The position numbers were made by a program, and so were the translations under genes. Shown one piece after another: positions 5,430-8,422 of a stretch of DNA of 8,422 nt (its first letter is position 1; each line of letters begins with the position of its first letter). Source of the stretch: Methanosarcinales archaeon (lineage in GTDB: Archaea > Halobacteriota > Methanosarcinia > Methanosarcinales > Methanogasteraceae); NCBI GenBank assembly GCA_030606635.1, contig JAUWGA010000079.1, positions 1-8,422 on the forward strand. The letters are read 5' to 3'. Under the pieces are notes generated by a model. It was not told the DNA's origin, did no database searches, and saw only the letters and a program-made list of their open reading frames with translations.

Positions 5430-6563
5430 TGCAAGCGGCGATATGGCACGCAGTTTGCCGACGATCTCCGGCAACACTTCGAGCACATATCTGATCTCGC
5501 TTTCAGTGTTCCCCCTACCAAGCGTGAACCGGATCGATCCGTGAATATCCTCGGGCGCTATCCCGAGCGCAAGCAGTACATGCGACGGGTCAAGTGATGC
5601 CGAAGAGCACGCAGATCCAGTGGATACCGCAATCCCTTTCATATCGAGATGCAGCAGGAGCGATTCGCCCTCCACAAACGCAAACCGGAGATTCGCATTG
5701 TTCGGGAGTCTCTCTGTCGGGTGACCGTTTAAGGTTACGTCATCGATAGAATCCATCACTCCTGCAATCAGCATATCCTTAAGCCCCGTCAGATGCCTGG
5801 TATCCTGTTCGAACCGCTCGACGGCAAGCGATGCCGCCTTTGCAAAGCCAACGATTCCGGGAATGTTCTCGGTACTTGCGCGCATACCCATCTCGTGTCC
5901 GCCTCCGTGCATCAGAGGTTCGATCTCGACGCCTTTCCTGATATAGAGGGCGCCAACACCTTTCGGTCCGTAGATCTTGTGCGAGGAGACTGATAATAGG
6001 TCGATATTCATCTTCCGTACATTGATCTCTGTTTTACCAAACGACTGAACCGCATCGGTATGGAACAGAATTCCATGATCCTTTGCGATGGAACCGATCT
6101 CGCTAACTGGCTGGATCGTGCCGATCTCGTTGTTCGCATGCATCACCGAGATCAGTGTTGTGTCATCGGTGATTGCGGATTCAACATCAACCGGATCGAC
6201 CATGCCATCTGAATCGACTGGCACGTACGTGACCTCACGACCATGATCTTCCAGATACCTGCATGTGCTTAGTATCGCAGGATGCTCGATTGAACTGGTG
6301 ATGATATGCCCCTTCCCGACTCCTTTCAGTGCAAGATTATCGGATTCGGTGCCGCCCGATGTAAAAATGATCTCGTTTGCCTGTGCGCCCAGTGCGTCCG
6401 CAACTGTCTGCCTTGAAGCATTGAGCGCGTTTCTGGCGTCCCTGCCAAACGAGTGCAGACTTGATGCGTTGCCATACGTCTCTGTAAAATAAGGCAGCAT
6501 CGTCTGCACGACCTCGCGATCCACCGCGGTGGTGGCAGCGTGGTCCAGATAGATTCGCTTCAT
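5421..6563 (-). CDS. nifS: Cysteine desulfurase, NifS/IscS class I
   Basis: 380 residues, normal length. A PLP enzyme that converts cysteine to alanine and a protein-bound persulfide, the sulfur source for Fe-S clusters. Visible residues: YLDHAATT at the N-terminus, FTSGGTESDNLAL (67-79), SIEHPA with His94 stacking on PLP, HANNEIGTIQP (142-152), FHTDAVQ with Asp170, SSHKIYGPKG (193-202) with PLP-lysine Lys196, and STGSACSSASLDPSHVL (314-330) with persulfide Cys319. The long loop after the Cys is the class I form that delivers sulfur to IscU. It starts nine bases after the aIF1 stop with no clear Shine-Dalgarno site, so coupling to aIF1 translation is likely. iscU follows after seven bases. 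The symbol iscS would fit equally well. Confidence 0.96.
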   Translation of the reverse strand: MKRIYLDHAATTAVDREVVQTMLPYFTETYGNASSLHSFGRDARNALNASRQTVADALGAQANEIIFTSGGTESDNLALKGVGKGHIITSSIEHPAILSTCRYLEDHGREVTYVPVDSDGMVDPVDVESAITDDTTLISVMHANNEIGTIQPVSEIGSIAKDHGILFHTDAVQSFGKTEINVRKMNIDLLSVSSHKIYGPKGVGALYIRKGVEIEPLMHGGGHEMGMRASTENIPGIVGFAKAASLAVERFEQDTRHLTGLKDMLIAGVMDSIDDVTLNGHPTERLPNNANLRFAFVEGESLLLHLDMKGIAVSTGSACSSASLDPSHVLLALGIAPEDIHGSIRFTLGRGNTESEIRYVLEVLPEIVGKLRAISPLAGG

Positions 6564-6572
6564 GTTGGGATG

Positions 6573-6881
6573 TTATGTTTTGATCTGACTGGCTGAAAAA
6601 CCTCTATCTATCAATATACCCTTTATGCGGTCTTTGTGGTTGCCCTGCAGTTCTATGGTCTCGTTTTTCACAGTCCCACCACATGCAAATCTGGATTTCA
6701 GGTAGGTCGAGAGTTCATTCAGGTCGATCTCATGTGAGTCGATCCCATCGATGACCGTGACCTCTTTTCCATATCTACGCCGCTTCACCTTGATCGTGAT
6801 CCACTGCTGTTCCTTTGCCACTTCCTCGCAGATGCATAGTTCCTGGGGAAGTCCGCATACGATGCACATTTCTGAGCTCAT
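6573..6881 (-). CDS. Translation initiation factor aIF1 (SUI1/YciH family)
   Basis: 102 residues. It should bind the small ribosomal subunit near the P site and guard start-codon selection. The N-terminus has a zinc-knuckle-like CxxC (Cys6, Cys9) and CxC (Cys16, Cys18), then CEEVAKEQQWITIKVKRRRYGKEVTVIDGI, characteristic of archaeal SUI1 proteins. The SUI1 core continues through LSTYLKSRFACGGTVK (58-73) and IELQGNHKDRIKGIL (76-90). Length is typical. Start ATG 6881 has a perfect GGAGGT upstream, though with a longish 12-base spacer; no in-frame start is closer to it. It heads an apparent operon with nifS and iscU. Confidence 0.93.
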   Translation of the reverse strand: MSSEMCIVCGLPQELCICEEVAKEQQWITIKVKRRRYGKEVTVIDGIDSHEIDLNELSTYLKSRFACGGTVKNETIELQGNHKDRIKGILIDRGFSASQIKT

Positions 6882-6893
6882 TGTCTTGTTGTT

Positions 6894-6899
6894 ACCTCC
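6894..6899 (-). promoter_or_regulatory. Ribosome binding site for aIF1
   Basis: GGAGGT on the minus strand, 12 bases from the ATG at 6881. The presence of a leader with this site argues that aIF1, unlike trpC and argS here, is not leaderless. A TATA-like TTTAATA on the minus strand around 6948-6954 would start transcription near 6925 and leave room for it. TTTTAAC around 6924-6930 is a second, less well spaced candidate. Confidence 0.5.
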
Positions 6900-6943
6900 G
6901 ATTGGTATGTTACTAAGCGGATGTTAAAATCAACTCTATCATT

Positions 6944-7084
6944 ATGCTATTAAAACATGGTGGTGTGCCGGTCAGAGCCTGCATCGAATCCACCGTAGCG
7001 ACGCGGCCATTGAAACATTACACTGATCTTATACGCAAGTTACTCGAGCATGTACATGATTTATTTCTTGAACCGGTCGCATAA
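6944..7084 (+). CDS. Doubtful 46-codon open frame in the divergent intergenic region
   Basis: An uninterrupted frame runs from ATG 6944 to TAA 7082-7084 and would encode 46 residues beginning MLLKHGGVPVRACIESTVATR. It has no ribosome binding site, and its start overlaps the likely aIF1 promoter on the other strand. The string RACIEST faintly recalls the CIESTG segment of IS110-type transposases, but nothing else of that family is visible. It is probably non-coding or a scrap of an old element, and is listed because it fills half of an otherwise gene-free stretch. Confidence 0.15.
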   Translation: MLLKHGGVPVRACIESTVATRPLKHYTDLIRKLLEHVHDLFLEPVA

Positions 7085-7093
7085 GCCGCGACC
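7075..7093. repeat. Short inverted repeat (6-bp stem, 7-base loop)
   Basis: GGTCGC, loop ATAAGCC, GCGACC: a perfect 6-base inverted repeat about 20 bases upstream of the bioY TATA box. It could be a protein-binding site or a weak hairpin. It has no T-run on either strand, so it is not a convincing terminator. Confidence 0.35.
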
Positions 7094-7113
7094 ACAGCGT
7101 CGATCCGCAAACC

Positions 7114-7119
7114 TTAATA
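7114..7119 (+). promoter_or_regulatory. Candidate TATA box for bioY
   Basis: TTAATA within CCTTAATAC. Archaeal spacing puts the transcription start near 7142, inside the BirA-like operator and about 26 bases before the bioY ATG at 7168. Confidence 0.45.
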
Positions 7120-7122
7120 CTA

Positions 7123-7154
7123 CTGTCAACCTCCATCACAGAACAGGTTAACAA
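7123..7154 (+). promoter_or_regulatory. BirA-type biotin operator upstream of bioY
   Basis: Left half CTGTCAACC (7123-7131), a 14-base spacer, right half GGTTAACAA (7146-7154). The reverse complement of the right half is TTGTTAACC, which agrees with the left half at seven of nine positions. The layout, two inverted TTGTNAACC-like halves 14-15 bases apart, is the known binding pattern of BirA, the biotin ligase and biotin-operon repressor reported in bacteria and some archaea. It covers the predicted transcription start, so BirA charged with biotinyl-AMP would block transcription when biotin is plentiful. The regulator gene itself is not in the window. Confidence 0.7.
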
Positions 7155-7167
7155 CCGGATCGATACC

Positions 7168-7701
7168 ATGCATGAGCAAACCGACGTAAGACCGATGATA
7201 TATGCATCCATGTTTGCAGCCCTGACCGCGATCGGAGCATTCATAAGAGTCCCGATCCCGGCAAGCCCTGTGCCGATCACTCTCCAGGTCTTCTTTGTGC
7301 TGCTTGCAGGGCTGCTGCTTGGAAGCAAGTGGGCAGGGATGAGCGTGATCGTCTATGTGATGCTCGGGATCATCGGTTTTCCGGTATTTTCAGGTGGTTT
7401 GTCTGGAATCGGGGTAATTCTTGGACCGACAGGCGGATACCTCATCGGATTTATCGCTGGCGCATTTGTCACGGGATTGGTCACCGAAACGTTTGGCAGA
7501 AGCACGCTTGCCGCAGTTGGCGCTATGGTCGCAGGCATTGCAGCGATCTATCTCCTGGGAGTCGCGCAGTTATCAGTTGTCGCGGGTTTGTCGGTCCCGC
7601 AATCGGTTGTGATCGGCGTTCTGCCTTTCCTCCCCGGGGACGCTATCAAACTGGCTGCCGCATTGATCGTATCAAGACTGGTGGGTCCGGTGATCAGATG
7701 A
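7168..7701 (+). CDS. bioY: Biotin transporter BioY (ECF substrate-binding component)
   Basis: 177 residues, about six membrane helices (roughly 10-28, 38-56, 58-74, 83-105, 113-140, 145-170). BioY is the membrane S-component that captures biotin for an energy-coupling-factor ABC transporter. Signature stretches are SPVPITLQVFFVLLAGLLLG (33-52), GIIGFPVFSGGLSGIGVILG (67-86), PTGGYLIGF (87-95) and PFLPGDAIKLAAA (153-165), whose Asp158 and Lys161 are in the conserved C-terminal motif. The ATG has only a poor Shine-Dalgarno match. The stop overlaps the next ATG (ATGA), so the ATPase is translationally coupled. A BirA-like operator lies 14 bases upstream of the start codon, consistent with biotin control of a biotin importer. 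Confidence 0.96.
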   Translation: MHEQTDVRPMIYASMFAALTAIGAFIRVPIPASPVPITLQVFFVLLAGLLLGSKWAGMSVIVYVMLGIIGFPVFSGGLSGIGVILGPTGGYLIGFIAGAFVTGLVTETFGRSTLAAVGAMVAGIAAIYLLGVAQLSVVAGLSVPQSVVIGVLPFLPGDAIKLAAALIVSRLVGPVIR

Positions 7702-8422
7702 TTGAACTTGCCGGCATAAGCTTCTCGTATCCCGAGAGACCGGTTTTGAGGGATGTAAACCTCCGTATCAGAAGCGGCGAGTATCTTGGCGTCACAGGGG
7801 ACAATGGCTCCGGGAAGACGACGCTTGTAAAACTCTTAAACGGACTGCTGCTGCCCGGGGAGGGGCAGGTCATGGTAAATGGCGCATCCACGAGCGACCG
7901 CGAGAGTCTGCTTGCGATCAGGCAGTCTGTGGGTATCGTGTTCCAGAACCCGGATGCGCAGGCGGTCGGCGAAACCGTGGAAGAGGACATCGTCTTCGGG
8001 CTTGAGAATATCGGGGTTCCCGCATCTGAGATCGACCGCCGGATCGAGAGATATCTGGGGATGCTTGGAATACGGAAACTTCGTGACCGGAATATCAGTC
8101 TTTTAAGCGGCGGTCAGAAGCAACTGGTGAATATCGCCGCGGTCATGGCGATGGAGCCTGCATGTATCGTTTTTGACGAGGCGCTCTCGATGCTGGATGC
8201 TGATAATCGAAGAAACGTGCTTCTGAGGATATCCGAGCTGAACAGCCGTGGCACCTCGATCATACAGATCACACATAGCCCGGAGGATCTCGGGAACTGC
8301 CACAGGGTGATTGCGATCTCGGAAGGCAGGATATCGCAGCAGGGATCAGTGGAAGACGCAGAAGAAGCAAACGAAACAAACAAAGGAAAGGGAGGAAAAG
8401 AAGAAAAAAGAGAAAGGGGAAG
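7698..8422 (+). CDS. ecfA: ECF transporter ATPase (EcfA/BioM type), truncated at window end
   Basis: 241 residues are visible and the frame is still open at the edge. It is the ATP-hydrolysing subunit that drives biotin uptake with BioY; a T-component (EcfT/BioN) would be expected further right. Motifs: Walker A GDNGSGKTT (34-42), Q-loop VFQNPDAQ (81-88; Gln83), then TVEEDIVFGLEN (93-104), typical of ECF ATPases, signature LSGGQKQ (136-142), Walker B IVFDEALSMLD (157-167; Asp160, Glu161) and switch His193 in ITHSPEDL. Two departures from the usual are LSGGQKQLVNIA, with Leu where Arg is common, and DEA in place of DEP. From about residue 218 the sequence becomes Glu/Lys/Gly-rich (EDAEEANETNKGKGGKEEK) and no longer resembles the family C-terminus. 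Confidence 0.93.
   Translation, partial: MIELAGISFSYPERPVLRDVNLRIRSGEYLGVTGDNGSGKTTLVKLLNGLLLPGEGQVMVNGASTSDRESLLAIRQSVGIVFQNPDAQAVGETVEEDIVFGLENIGVPASEIDRRIERYLGMLGIRKLRDRNISLLSGGQKQLVNIAAVMAMEPACIVFDEALSMLDADNRRNVLLRISELNSRGTSIIQITHSPEDLGNCHRVIAISEGRISQQGSVEDAEEANETNKGKGGKEEKRERG
8382..8422 (+). repeat. Polypurine low-complexity tract at the window edge
   Basis: The last 41 bases contain no pyrimidine on the plus strand, and the preceding 40 are already purine-rich. In the ATPase frame this encodes a Lys/Glu/Gly-rich tail. The tract may continue beyond the window. Confidence 0.8.

Noticed and set aside
5414..5521. Upstream extension of iscU by 36 codons
   Set aside because: The extra residues overlap nifS, are not part of the IscU family, and a strong Shine-Dalgarno site precedes the internal ATG at 5413.
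6975..7000. Possible tRNA B-box-like string (GCATCGAATCCACC)
   Set aside because: No acceptor stem, anticodon arm or matching A-box could be paired around it.
1..8422. CRISPR array, rRNA or complete insertion sequence
   Set aside because: No regularly spaced direct repeats, no rRNA-like sequence and no complete transposase with terminal inverted repeats were seen.

Overview
The window looks archaeal, most likely a euryarchaeote related to methanogens or anaerobic methane oxidisers; the genus cannot be read from it. The grounds are an archaeal aIF1 with its N-terminal CxxC/CxC zinc knuckle, TATA boxes about 26-28 bases before several start codons in place of bacterial -35/-10 promoters, an RtcB ligase with an intein at the site known from Pyrococcus and Methanocaldococcus RtcB, and a UPF0175/DUF3368 toxin-antitoxin pair. 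Coding density is high and no gene-free stretch exceeds 300 bases.

Layout. On the minus strand (1-3989, read right to left) trpC is followed after 19 bases by rtcB, carrying a 504-residue intein, and after 62 more bases by the start of argS, which leaves the window. trpC and argS each have a TATA-like box placed for a leaderless transcript; rtcB has a good Shine-Dalgarno site in the trpC-rtcB gap and is probably cotranscribed with trpC. The 259-base gap at 3990-4248 holds the trpC promoter, a run of ten C residues, an apparent scrap of an unrelated antitoxin gene, and the promoter of a plus-strand antitoxin-toxin pair (4249-5003) that looks AT-richer than most of its neighbours.

Convergent with the toxin is a tight minus-strand operon, aIF1 - nifS - iscU (6881 down to 5048; gaps of 9 and 7 bases), coupling a translation initiation factor with Fe-S cluster assembly. 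A 286-base divergent region (6882-7167) separates it from a plus-strand biotin uptake operon: bioY, overlapped by ATGA with an ECF-type ABC ATPase that runs off the right edge. A strong match to the BirA biotin-repressor operator lies across the predicted bioY transcription start.

Functionally this is mostly housekeeping: tRNA charging, RNA ligation, tryptophan synthesis, translation initiation, Fe-S assembly and biotin uptake. The mobile or accessory layer is the intein, the toxin-antitoxin pair and the antitoxin remnant. I see no clearly new multi-gene system. The points most worth a second look are the BirA operator, the intein's unusual splice residues, the antitoxin relic, and the polypurine, charged tail of the ATPase.
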